A stretch of DNA of 64,000 bases from Cryptomeria japonica (Eukaryota > Streptophyta > Pinopsida > Cupressales > Cupressaceae). Where the stretch lies: NCBI RefSeq assembly GCF_030272615.1, contig NC_081412.1, forward strand, positions 18,639,932-18,703,931, in the 5' to 3' direction. Below the pieces are notes generated by a model, which had not been told where the DNA came from, ran no database searches, and saw nothing but the letters and a program-made list of their open reading frames with translations. Below, piece by piece: positions 1 to 10,664 of this stretch (the first letter of the stretch is position 1; each line of letters begins with the position of its first letter). Both the position numbers and the translations under genes were made by a program.

Positions 1-1950
1 TCCTCCTTTTGATAAGATCTTTTGAGCTCAATGATCTTTCTTTCAAGTTGATGTGTTGATGAAGATTATTCTTTCTCAAGATCTGAAGAATGGTCATATA
101 GTTTGATACTTTTTGTTATTGCTCTTTTGTTGGTATTTTGAAAATGTTTATGTTGGATGAATACTTTGTTTTTGGAACTGATTTTTGATGTTTATTTGAC
201 AAGAAAACAAAGCAAGCACACAAACACAAGAATGTTGCCTCAAAAGGCACAAATAGGTGTGGGTCTAGATCAACCCAATCCTTGGACTTTTATGACCCTT
301 TCCTTTAAATGTATTTTAGGTGTTTTTTCCAAAGCCTAAAGTTGGCTCAATTTGCACTAGTCTTGACTCAAAAATGAAAACACTTCAAATACTGTTTATC
401 CCTATGGTCAAATGGCTAGTTGTGATAGTTTCGGCCCACATCTTGATATTTCTTTGACTTTGGTACTACATACCTTATGAATCCCACCGTGGCAAGGATG
501 TGATATAATAAGTCTTTCATGAGCATAACAAATAGATGATCCCTATGATGGGGGAGTCACCACTTTTATCGGGCTACAAGTAACCTTTCAAAAAGCTATG
601 TTTCTACTCAAGGAAATATGTATGGTGAGTATCTTGGGAGCAAAACCATCTATGCTCTTGCACTGAATTTATCACAAATATCCTCAATCAATAGAATGGG
701 TGGGGCACTACTAAAAGGTGTTTAGTATTGTTCGATGTTTTTGGACATAAGTTCATTCTACAGTGACTCACTTAAGAGCCTTGTAACTTGTGGTGGGGCC
801 CATTTGTCCTTTCAGCAAGTTACACTGTAGGAACAACTATACCCAAGGCTACAACTTTCGCTCTCACCGAATTTATATAGCGGCTCAAAGGATTTACCAT
901 GTGAGGTCATTCCCAAGAGTGATCGATCTCTTGGTAGGCCTCTCTTAAAAAGATAAAACTTGAGTGTTACTAACACTTTTCTCTTGCACCTAGGACCACG
1001 AAAGCCAAGGGAGAGGATAGTGTGTGTTAGAAGTAGGACCACTCAACAAACTCTTTTTGCACAAGTGTGCCAAACATGAAATGCACTTGTTCTTTTTAAC
1101 TTGTCATTGCAATGATGTTCTATCTAATTGGAGATGTTGCTCCAACAGTCATGGTGTTCTTTTTATCCTTCAATGGCAAAATGTGTTGTAATCTAGGAAT
1201 TGGAAATCCTGGTCAACTGAATTCAGAGCACGTTTTGCTTGAAGTAAATTGATTTGAGAACAACTTTGACAAATTGGGGATTCTTTTTAACTTGCACAAA
1301 ATGAAGTGTTGATTGTGAATTTTAGTTTGATGCAAGAAATAAAATTTGCCTTGTTGATTTTAAGCACCAAAATAATTTGTTCCTAACTTTGCAAAAAATA
1401 ATTTTATGTGTTTGTTTTTGTGATTCTTTTTAACTTTGAACAAGTGTGATTCTTTTTAGAGCTCTAAACGAAAGATGTGGTTCTTTTTAAAACTCCAAAT
1501 GAAAGTGAAGTTGATTTTAACCCAAAAGGAAAATGAAATTATTTTATCCTAACTTGTAAGACAAAGTTAGCAATATGAACAAATTTATTTCCTAAGCTAA
1601 AATTGCTAAAAAAATCATATTGTAGGGGTTAGTTAAAACCTGCACAAAAGATAATTAGTTAGAAAAATCTGCTTGTTTTGGTGGGCTTCTATAAGCCTAA
1701 AAATTTTGGTTTTTGGTTACAAGGAATTTTCTTACAACTCTCTATTACAATAGCTCTACTCTATGTGAAAACATAAGCGCTATTTAACATAAAAGAGCAA
1801 CAGTATAGACAATAGCGCTAAAGTATCAATTTGTGAAGGTGCTAAACTGAGAACAAAAGTGCAAGAGAATGACTTGTGTGTCAATTAAAACATTCAAAAT
1901 TTAGTAGTCTTCAAAATGATTGCTCTTTGATTCACATTGGGTTCACCAAA
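1..1950 (-). mobile_element. 5' leader of a minus-strand Gypsy-type element, cut by the left window edge
   Basis: This stretch lies downstream, on the minus strand, of the LTR at 1,951-2,859. A possible primer-binding sequence TTTGGTGAACCCAA abuts the LTR at about 1,937-1,950. There is no convincing reading frame; the short ORFs are chance. The segment 880-1,040 resembles 26,500-26,640 in the leader of element G1, with the same phrases around 'gaggtcat' and 'taggcctct', so this is probably a third copy of that leader type. The motif TTCTTTTTAA recurs several times between 1,090 and 1,500. The element continues off the left edge and its coding part is not visible. Confidence 0.5.
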
Positions 1951-2364
1951 TGATGCTCTACAAAAAGGATTAGAAAATTTGTTTGATGGCAACACACACA
2001 AGAGCACAAGAAATAAACGTTAATGTTAGCAACAAAAGATTATTCTAAACATGCATATCAAAAGAGATATTAAGCATGAAATAGAAAGCATACAAACATA
2101 GAATAGATAAACTATACTCCTCCAAATGCTAATCAAGATGCTGATAGTTGCTCCTCCCTTATTCCTCTCCTCTCCAAGTTCCACATAAGTGTAGCTCTCA
2201 GCTTTTAACACTAGCCATGGATGCCATATGGAGATTCAAGTTGGTTGAATATGATAAACAAATGTTATGCAAGTGTAGATAGTGATGCTATGAAAAAGCT
2301 CTATGCTAATACCAATATAACAACAATACTCTAATGCTTCCTCCTTTTCTTGAAGAGAAGGGTT

Positions 2365-2373
2365 CTATTTATA
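2365..2373 (-). promoter_or_regulatory. LTR TATA box
   Basis: Minus-strand TATAAATAG inside the LTR. The same core occurs at 13,824-13,832 and 49,429-49,437 in the plus-strand LTRs of the related family, at the equivalent distance from the LTR 3' end. Confidence 0.6.
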
Positions 2374-2436
2374 GAAGAAATGGGGAAATGAAAGGTTAAG
2401 ATTGAGAAATCTTAAGAAGGGTTACGATTGAAAGAT

Positions 2437-2518
2437 ATTCAATCCATGTGAGACTTTCAACCCAATCCCATGTTGACATTCAATCCATGTGAGACTTTCA
2501 ACCCAATCCCATGTTGAC
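2437..2518 (-). repeat. 41-bp tandem duplication within the LTR
   Basis: Two adjacent copies, 2,437-2,477 and 2,478-2,518, apparently identical, beginning ATTCAATCCATGTGAGAC. The related LTRs at 13,700 and 49,300 have one copy, so this is a local duplication just upstream of the TATA box on the minus strand. Confidence 0.9.
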
Positions 2519-2859
2519 AAGTGTCACAATGAGGAGGCTTGAGAGGAGAGATAAGGAGCATTAAATGCTTGAGGGGACATGATGGTCACCCTAGGGGGTT
2601 GGGTTAGGGTTAGGTTAATGGATATTCCTTTTATCCAAGGGATAAATGAACGTGCAAGGGTTAAATGGTTACCTTAGCCAAAAAAATAAATGCTTTGAAG
2701 AGACCCATGAGTCAAAAGGATGGTTAAGTTAGAGGAAAGTCTCTAACCAAAGTGTAAAGCGGAAAAATCGAACCCTAGTCGTTCTCCCCTCCCCAACTCC
2801 AAGGAGAGAGAAGGGAGATTCACTAGGGTTGATGGTTTTCACTTAGGGGAGACTTTACA

Positions 2860-2984
2860 TTCAAAAGAGGGGCTGAAACCCACAAGATCCAATCCCACAC
2901 AATGCAAGATTGGATTCTATATGAGTCTCAAGGGTTGTGATAGCAAGGCTACCCTCTTTTGGAAAGAATGTAGATAGAATGATT
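2860..2984. other. spacer with an imperfect inverted repeat
   Basis: About 125 bp separating the minus-strand LTR from the next LTR-like block. The sequence around 2,855-2,875 (tacattcaaaagagggg) is repeated inverted around 2,950-2,975 (ccctcttttggaaagaatgta). No gene is seen. Confidence 0.5.
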
Positions 2985-4023
2985 AAGCTAGGAATACATA
3001 GAAAGTGAGAAAGATTCGCTTATAAACTGAGATAGGGATATAGGATGAAGCTGCGGACCTGGAATTAGCAGTAAAATGTTGAGACGGCGTTGTCCTGCAA
3101 ATTTGAGAAAAAGTTGACGGGATGATGGCGCCCGGCGTGCACACAGTCCTCCAAAAAATCCGCCAAACGAAGGGGGATCTGTTCGTCTCTGCACAAGGAT
3201 TCCGGATCTTCAATTTCAGCCGCGTACCTGCAACCTACACACAGAAAAGAGAAGACGATTGGGGGGTTAGGGATTAGGGGTTTGCCCTTAGGTCAAACCC
3301 CGGTTTTGGAATTAACCAAGAAATGAGAAATGTTGTAAATGTAAATGACTGTAATGTAAAACAAGTACTAGTACCTTGTTGTAAGGATGTTTGTATCCTT
3401 ATATGTGAAGGTATAGATGTTGTTGTTTGTTGTATGTTGTATGTTGTAGCATGTGATCTCCTCTTCAATGGTTGAATCCTTGTCTTGAATGCAACACTTA
3501 GCCTTGAATGGAGACTTAGAATGATCAATTGCTTGAAGGAATGTTTGAATGCTTGAATGCTTGAATGCTTAAATCTTTGAGTATCGTTTCCATGCCTTTT
3601 TCCCTCATACCAAAATGAGAGAGGAAAAGTAGTTTATATACTTGTCAATTAGGGTTGATAGACTGATTTTCCCGACCTTAGGCCGACCAGGAAATGTTAT
3701 TTTCCAATTTGCAAACAAAAAGACCCGAAGTCCCATAGGAGATCGGGCCCAAAATAGGGCTAGGGACCAGGGCGCTGGGCGCCATGGTCCTGGGGGACCA
3801 GGGTGCTGGGCGCCCTAGTCCTGAAGGACCAGGGCACTGGGCGCTCTGGTCCCACCTCCCGGGACAGCAGGGTGCAAGGAGGGATCAGGCAGGGTGCTAG
3901 AAAAATGCAGTTTTTGATCTTGTGGACAAGTTTTGGGGTCTCCATTCAGGTTCAGTGTTGCGTCGCCATCGTGAAGACCCAAATGCGGTCGAAATTGCAA
4001 GTGTCACAATTTTAGGATGCTAC
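2985..4023 (-). repeat. LTR-like block, 3' LTR of element B (minus)
   Basis: The upper end reads TGTAGCATCC on the minus strand (4,023 downwards), directly preceded by a purine-rich tract, as expected for a 3' LTR. A minus-strand TATA-like TATATAAAC lies near 3,640. The block contains three GC-rich 31-bp repeats (3,764-3,856) and, near 3,100-3,150, another GC-rich element. The segment 3,230-3,330 resembles 7,050-7,140 and the LTR of element D near 41,930-42,010. The lower boundary is approximate. Confidence 0.5.
3764..3856. repeat. three 31-bp GC-rich, hairpin-forming repeats
   Basis: Copies start at 3,764, 3,795 and 3,826, an exact 31-bp period. Each runs from GGACCAGGG through a GC core (CTGGGCGC) to TGGTCC or a close variant, so each copy can fold on itself. 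The surroundings are AT-rich and CpG-poor. A similar triplet occurs at 6,881-6,972. Confidence 0.85.
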
Positions 4024-4038
4024 ATTTAACCCCCGCTT
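4024..4038 (-). other. polypurine tract of element B
   Basis: The minus strand reads AAAGCGGGGGTTAAA immediately before the LTR start TGTAGCATCC. A purine-rich run abutting TG is the usual plus-strand priming site of an LTR retrotransposon and fixes the orientation of B as minus. Confidence 0.65.
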
Positions 4039-4077
4039 TAGCGGAAGTATAAGCGTACGCTCATACTTCCGGTAAAG
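4036..4077. repeat. 42-bp near-perfect palindrome
   Basis: The two halves pair in 19 of 21 positions, centred on GCGTACGC at about 4,053-4,060. Arms include CTTTA, CGGAAGTAT and their complements. It contains several CpG dinucleotides in a CpG-poor setting and overlaps the upstream edge of the polypurine tract. Confidence 0.9.
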
Positions 4078-4769
4078 TACAAGGAAACAACATTGAAAAA
4101 CTTTCACCACGTCAAGGAGGCAAGATACACCAAGCCCCCAGTGGACTAAGGATCTTACGACTTCGATTGACAAAGTAAAAGGGAAGATTACGAGGGAGAA
4201 CCATGACTGTCAGTAGTAAGGTTCCCTCACTATGAGTCATGTAAGAAAGATATCAAAAATTTTCAAGGCAAAGCTAAATTTGTCAAGAAATTTTCAAGTA
4301 TCTTGAAAAGATATGGATGGGATGTATGCCCCCCTACGTTAAAGCGATCGCACATGCCTCATCGGGGGTGATTGCTTTAAGGTAGTGATACATATAAGAA
4401 ATGAGAAAGGAGCACGTTATCGCAATGATTTAGCCCCCAAGTGTGAGATAAGCCCAAGGATAATAGACACAAAACACAAAGCACGAGGTGACTTTGCTTT
4501 CCTCGGGGTCAGTATGCTATATGATAAGTCATGTATATCATATGTATGTATGCATAATTGTTCTTCATTCCCCAATCAAGGAAGGTCACCTAGAAGAAGG
4601 GAACACATGTGTCTTTTGAGTCAACATGAGAGAGACCAAAAGAGATCTCAATGTTTTGCATCGTCCTCAAGTAGACAACACTAAGGACAACAAATAGAAG
4701 AATGAGAATAACACATAGAAGAAGTAACAAAAGAAAGAGAGGAGGAGAGAATCTACTATGCTAATGAAA
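4078..4769 (-). other. 3' noncoding region of element B, with a second hairpin
   Basis: No RT, RNase H or integrase motifs are visible. A second inverted repeat has arms 4,339-4,351 (ttaaagcgatcgc) and 4,368-4,380 (gtgattgctttaa), two mismatches. The rest is unremarkable. In an autonomous element pol would lie between the protease and the polypurine tract, so its absence makes B defective or non-autonomous. Confidence 0.5.
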
Positions 4770-6450
4770 CTAGTCTAGCACGTCATCTACCCCCCGATCT
4801 TGCTGATCAACGTTTCGGGAAGGTAGGAAACACGCTAGAGGAGGAACATTCAACACAGCAGATGGAGCTATCACAAGATCCAAACAAGGGCTATGTTCAT
4901 GTTCCAAGCCACGTTGTTCTTGTCTAGGAGCTAGGATAAGTGCTTTAGAAAATTCATTAGATAAATGGTTATCAATATCAACAAGTTCATATTCACTATC
5001 AGAAGCAAGAGAAGTAACATTTTCATCTATATCATCATCAAGATTTATAAAAATAGGGTCTTTAACTCGCACAGGATCAAGACCATCATGCATCTTATGT
5101 TTAGGAGATTTTGGCTTAATTTCCGGCTAAGGAGAAAATGGAATAATGCTTGTTGAAGGTGTTTTTGGGGATTGCAAAGTTTGAGAGGCAGCTGCCTGAG
5201 CTCTAAGATGACGCTTTCATCGGCGTTCACGTGCAGAATGATTTTGTCTAGTCTTAGTAGGAAGTTGCGAAGATTGAGGAGGAGGAATGTTCTCATCCTT
5301 ATCACTTGGGTGTTTAGGTTGTGGTCTCTTAGGCTGAAAAATAGGACAAGAGGAAGGTCTCTTCTCTCCATAAGAGGAAGGAGGAGGAACTACTCCATAT
5401 AAGGGAGGAATATTTGGTTTAGGAAGGAGACCAAGTCCATCATGACGAGGAGGGATAGGTCTACTTTTAGGAAGTTTATTAGATATAGGCATAGTCACAT
5501 CCATAGGGATGGATTTGGAATCTTCTTGAGGAAAGACATTAGTTTTATCTTTCAAAGGGAGAACTTCCTTCTCAAGAATGATAGGAATGTCAAGTTTGGG
5601 TGTTCTAGGTTCACTTAGAGATAGGATCATATCTTTTTTCCACTTTTGATAAGATTTGAAAAGATGATCACTTCGCGGAGGAAGAGATTGGAATTGTTTA
5701 GGCCAAAAATAATCAATAGGAACACTAGAAGTTCTTTCAGCTGGTTTAAAGAGACTATGATTGACAGTAACAACTTCACCATTATGGGGAAATTTCAAAC
5801 ACTTGTGAATAGGAGAAGCAATAGCTTTCATGGAAGACAGCCAAGGATAGCCTAGCTTCACACGAAATTGTTCAGATGATGGAATAATAGCAAAGTCCAC
5901 ATCAAGGGATTTGTTATGGACCTCAATAGGTAATGTAATAGAACCCATTGTAGGAGAAGAAAATGCATCAAATAGTTTCACAACCACATTTGTTTCATCA
6001 TAGATCACTTGATTCAATTGCAAAGTAAAAATAAATTCTTCAGTAATGATATTAACCATACAAGAAGGATCAATAAGCACTCCACGACAAGGTGTATTTT
6101 TGACTTTTGCAACTACATATAAAGGACCATCAGGTGCTTTGATAGTTTCACTGGAATCAAATGTGATGGAGGGTTCTTTAGGGATTTTCTACTGCTCCAC
6201 AAAGTTAATCACATTCGGAGTCATGGACACAATAACATCAGGTGAGACAGAGGAATCATTAGTATCAATTGCATTAGAGGTGTGAGAAGGTAATGGATCA
6301 GTAAAAATCTGAGGATTTTGGTTAGGAGGAGCTATAGATGTGTTGCCTTTATCATTCACTCCAGAAATAGAAATAGTATTATTATCAATCAAATCTTGAA
6401 TTTTACCCTTTAAAGCAAAACATTTTTCAGTATCATGCTATGTGGGGGAA
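4770..6450 (-). pseudogene. Gypsy-type gag C-terminus plus retropepsin-like protease (element B)
   Basis: One minus-strand frame runs from about 6,450 to 4,770 with only a few stops: TAG at 6,189, TGA at 5,217 and TAA near 5,117. The first residues (YHDTEKCFALKGKIQDLID) are typical of the end of plant Gypsy Gag. A retropepsin-like fold follows, with VLIDPSCMVNIITEE near 6,080, then GSITLPIEV and the LGYPWL segment (about 5,850) that marks the end of the domain. A Pro-rich linker (5,220-5,500) and an acidic tail follow. The usual D-S/T/G-G active-site triplet is replaced by D-P-S, so catalytic activity is doubtful. RT should come next but is absent. It could be a deletion derivative or a gag-pro non-autonomous element. 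Confidence 0.75.
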
Positions 6451-7861
6451 AAAGTGACATTAAGCAAACATGCCCTAATCTCACTTTCAACCACACATTT
6501 GTGGAATACGAAAGAGCCTAGAGGTATCACACAATTGGCTACTTCTTTTTGTGGAAGAGAGAGCCACGGGCTACCTATTAGGATTTCTATTCCTTTGTTG
6601 TAATTGAAAGATGAAATGATGCAAGTTCAATCCCTAACCCCAAAGTGCAAGTATGAACTAATAACAAGATTACAGAATTGAACTTAAATGATGGAAAGCT
6701 GTAAACACAAGGATAAGATAAGAATGTAAATGCGTACCCGGAGTTAAAATCTGACTGAAAATGTTCGAGACGGGGCTGCGGGTGCCACTATCCTGATTCT
6801 GCCCCTGAAACTGCTCCGGAAATTGTTGTTTTGCACTCTGGAAAAGCTGTCAAAAATGCTGAAAATGCTGTCTGTCAGGAGGACCAGGGCGCCCAGCGCC
6901 CTTGTCCCAGGGACCAGGGCACCCAGCGCCCCTGTCCTAGCAGGACCAGGGCGCCCCACGCCCCTGTCCTAGTCTTTTGCTCTGAAATTTGGTGGGAAGG
7001 TCGGTCTCAGTCTGCTTCTCCCGGATCTGCAACCTGCGGCGTCGTCCGAGTCCTGAAACCTGCACTTATATCTGAAAAGGTGTTTGGGCGGCTATATAGG
7101 GTTTTGCCTTAATCAAACCCCCGTTTCGGTGATTTCCACCTCCATGATTAGCCAAGTTGTATTGTAAAATGTATTGTGTGTGCAGACCTAGTGTGTGTGC
7201 AAGGTCCTTAAATGCAAGAAAGCAAACTAGAGCAACCTAGAAAGTAAACCCTAATTGCTTGTAAATGATAATGTAAATGCTTTAAATCAAGATGCAAAGT
7301 AATCTAAAGCATGAATAAAGGATATATTGAAGCTTATGCAAAGACATGAAAACAACATGAAATCATACCCAACCCTCAAGGGAGGAGTACAAGCCAATCT
7401 TCAGTCGGTAATCTCCTATTGTTCTTCAATGTCTTCCAAGCCCTAAATGAATGAAATTGATGAATGCTTGATGGATGGATATTTAATGTTATTGAAGTCT
7501 TCAAAGATCTGCTCTTTCGCTGCATATGAGGGTCCTGGAAACAAAAAATCCGATCCCTTCCAATAAGGAAAGAGAGCTTTTATGTATGAAACCCTAGGTC
7601 GCAAATTCGTATTTTGGCCAACCTAGAGATTGAATATCCCACCAATTTCTTGGGGTTAAGATTTATTTTATGATTGGATCGTGCTCCCAAAATATTAGGA
7701 AAAATGTCCGGGACCATGTGCACCGGGCGCCACGGTCCCGACAACTTTTCACCGAATTTTTAGGGCCGTCGGATATGATGATTTTAGAGAGAATCCTGAA
7801 GTTACAGGTGATTTCGAGATGTTTTGACCCCCGAAATCAAGCCCCCAAGTTAATGGTTTTT
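6451..7861 (-). repeat. LTR-like block, possible 5' LTR of element B
   Basis: The layout parallels 2,985-4,023: a GC-rich triplet at 6,881-6,972, the phrase with 'caaacccccgtttcggtgattt' features near 7,110 resembling 3,290, a minus-strand TATA-like CATAAAAGC near 7,580, and a GC-rich core (gcaccgggcgccacggtcc) at about 7,718-7,736. Identity to the 3' block is low by eye, so the two may not be a true LTR pair. The right end abuts the truncated pol of element 1 at 7,862 with no TG terminus visible. Confidence 0.35.
6881..6972. repeat. second GC-rich hairpin triplet
   Basis: Three copies of GGACCAGGGC(G/A)CCC...CGCCC(C/T)TGTCC, starting at 6,881, 6,911 and 6,943. Spacing (30 and 32 bp) and core match the 3,764-3,856 triplet, in the other LTR-like block of the same remnant. 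Confidence 0.8.
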
Positions 7862-10664
7862 CAAGGTACAACCAGATAAAGATCGCTCCAGACGATCAAC
7901 ATAAAAATGCCTTCACATGTCCATGGGGAACATACTGTTGGAACATGATGCATTTTGGTCTAAAGAATGCAGGAGCGACCTATCAAAGAGAAGTGACCAC
8001 CATCTTTCATGATATGATGCATACCATAATGGAGGATTATGTCGATGACTTATTGGAAAAATCATTAACAAGAGAAGGTCATCTGGAAATATTAGATAAA
8101 ATCTTTGACAGACAAGAACAATATCATGTTCGACTCAACCCAAAGAAATGTGTCTTTGGAGTAACCTCAGGGAAGCTTCTAGGATACATTATCTCAAGCA
8201 GGGGCATTGAGGTCGACCCGAAAAAGGTCAAATAAATCATGGACATGCCACCTCCAAGGAACATTAGTCAGTTAAGGACATTACAAGGGTGGCTACAATC
8301 AATCCAAAGATTCATTGTACAACTAGCAGATAAGTGCCATTCCTTTACACATCTATTACACAAAAACATCTGCTTTCAATGGGATGCCAGATGCCAACAA
8401 GCATTCCAGATGCTTAAGGACTATCTCATGAATACACCATTGTTGATCCCACCAGATCCAAGTAGACCTCTATTGCTCTATATTTCAGCAACAAATACAG
8501 CATTGGGAGTGCTACTGAATCAACATAATGCAGAAGGGAAAGAGTGTGATGTATACTATATCTCTCACACACTGGTTGGCCATGAACTCAATTACACACC
8601 TATTGAGTGAGCTTGCCTAGCAGTAATCTTGGCAGCCACTAAAGTGAGGCACTACCTGTTAACACATAAAGTACAACTCATTTCCAAGATCGATCCACTA
8701 AAGTACTTACTTAGCAAAGCAGCATTGACATGCCACTTTGCCAAATGGGTGATGATTCTAAGTGAATTTGACATTGAGTATGTGGACCATAAGGCTATCA
8801 AGGGCCAAATTATTGCAGATCAGTTGGCCGCTACACCCCTCATAGGTGATCATCCTCTTGTTTCTAATTTTCTAGATGAAGAGATATTCATGATCATAGA
8901 AACACAACCATTGAAGCTCTACTTTGATGGGTCATGTACTAGGCATGGCTTGGGGGTAGACATTTTGTTTATCACACCTCAAGGTGGTAGCATCTTGAAG
9001 TCTTACAGGCTAACTTTTCCATGTACAAACAACATAGCAGAATATGAGGCCTTGATCACAGGACTCAGACTAGGCATACAATGGAAACTGAAAGAGCTAC
9101 ATATATATGGAGACTCCCAATTAGTCATCCGACAAGTCACAAATGAATATCAGACCAAGGATGATAAACTTCTACCGTACAAGCAAATGGTAGACAATTT
9201 AAAAGCATTGTTTATAAATATCACCTTTGAACAGATACCCAAATATCAAAATCAAGCTACTGACTCTATGGCTACCATTGCATCTCTCCTATATCTTCCA
9301 TAGAATTCAACATGCTACGAGTTCTTGGTAGAACAACTTTGGATTCTCACTTATGATATCCCTGAATCTGAGATGATATGTCTCCTTACTGGTTCCAAAT
9401 CCCCATGGTACAGTGAGTTCTGCACCTACCTCCATGATCACACACTACCTCCTAACCAATCCAAAAACCAATGCAAAACCTTCATTTGCCAAACCGCTCG
9501 ATACACCATCATTGTCGAAACCTTATACCGATGAAGTCTTGATGGTACGTCTCTTCTTCGATGTCTGGAACAAGATGAGATAAGAAAGGCCTTGGAAGAG
9601 ATACATGAAGGAATTTGTGGGACTCACTCAAGCAGTCCTTCCTTAGCAAAGAAGATCATGTGCATTGGATACTATTGGTTGTCCATAGAAAAAGACTCCT
9701 ACTATTTTGTCAGAAAATGCAAGAAGTGCCAAGTTCACGAAGACTTGATACATGCACCAGCATAGGAATTGTAACCAATAAGAAAACCATGGCCCTTTTG
9801 TCAATGGGGACTTGACCTTGTGGGAAAAATTCATCCATCTTCATCCAACAGCCACAAATTCATTGTTACCGCCATCGAATATTTCACAAAGTGGATCGAA
9901 GCTGTTCCACTTACCCAGGTCACTGGCAAGCAGATCGTCTCATTCATTCTTAATTACATCATCTTTCAGTATGGTGTACCCATGTCCATTATCACATATA
10001 ACAGACTTCCTTTCAAAAATTATGATGTCTATGAGCTCTGTGAGAAGTTTCACATCCAACACCACTTTTCCACTCCCTATTACCCACAAGGCAATGGTTA
10101 GGCCGAAGCATCAAACAAGAATATATTAAGAATCCTCAAGAAAATAGTCAATGATGTTGGCCATGATTGGCACTTTCAATTAAATCCAGTACTATGGGCT
10201 AATCGAACTAGCATTCGAACCCCTACAGGCACAACTCCCTACTCACTAGTTTATGGCACAGAAGCCATCCTTCCTATTCAGGTTGAGATACCATCTCTAT
10301 GGGTTTCCTTTCATAATAGATTGATGATGAAGCATACCGAGTCTTCCATCTTCAAGAATTGGAACTACTTGATGAAAGGTGACAAGCTGCATACAACCAC
10401 CTCAAAGCCTATCAGCAGCGCATGAGCAGAAGCTATAATCATCGAGTTAGACCTCGTAAATTTGAGGTAGGTGATCTTGTTCTTAGAGAGAATCCTCATA
10501 ACCAACCAAAAAGAGAACATCAGGGAAAGTTTGAATCAAACTGGCTCGGTCAATATGTTATCACTGTTGTATTTGGGTCTGGGGCATATCAGTTGGCTAC
10601 TTCAGAAGGGGAACCGCTAGCAAATCAAATCAACAACATGCACCTCAAACAATTTCATACATAA
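7862..10664 (+). pseudogene. Tat-type Gypsy pol, 5'-truncated: RT, RNase H, second RNase H, integrase (element 1)
   Basis: Frame +1 is continuous from 7,867 to about 10,320 apart from stops. RT starts mid-domain (YNQIKIAPDDQ) and includes the catalytic YVDDLLEKSL near 8,040. A first RNase H follows (LYISATNTALG, 8,480-8,810). A second, archaeal-like RNase H starts at YFDGSCTRHG (8,925) with D, E (AEYEAL) and D (YGDSQL) retained. The integrase zinc region is at 9,590-9,760 and its core is recognised by TKWIEAVPLTQVTG at about 9,890; the second catalytic Asp is lost (ITYNRLPF). The last part (RPRKFEVGDLVLR, 10,422-10,664) is one frameshift away, near 10,320. Stops lie at 8,233, 8,608, 9,301, 9,532, 9,763, 9,769 and 10,102. 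Dual RNase H is characteristic of the Tat lineage. Confidence 0.92.

Larger units (their letters stand above)
1951..2859 (-). repeat. LTR (minus orientation, 5' LTR), Gypsy-type
   Basis: Read on the minus strand, 2,460-2,760 matches the plus-strand LTRs at 13,470-13,760 and 49,080-49,340, including 'ttagagactttcc', 'gactcatgggtctcttcaa' and the ATG-TC-CCTCAAGCATTTAATGCT region. The lower end reads GAGCATCA, the same terminus as the LTRs ending at 14,348 and 49,728. The upper end is taken at TGTAAAG (2,859) and is less certain, because the AT-rich U3 block of the other LTRs is absent. A TATA box sits at 2,365-2,373. Confidence 0.65.

Noticed and set aside
2596-2616. Telomere-like GGGTTAGGGTTAGG
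   Set aside because: Only two units, inside an LTR; the related LTRs have CCTAACC phrases at the same place, so it is LTR sequence.
4385-4684. 99-codon plus-strand ORF near the B polypurine tract
   Set aside because: Opposite to the element's strand, no domain, composition like the noncoding surroundings.
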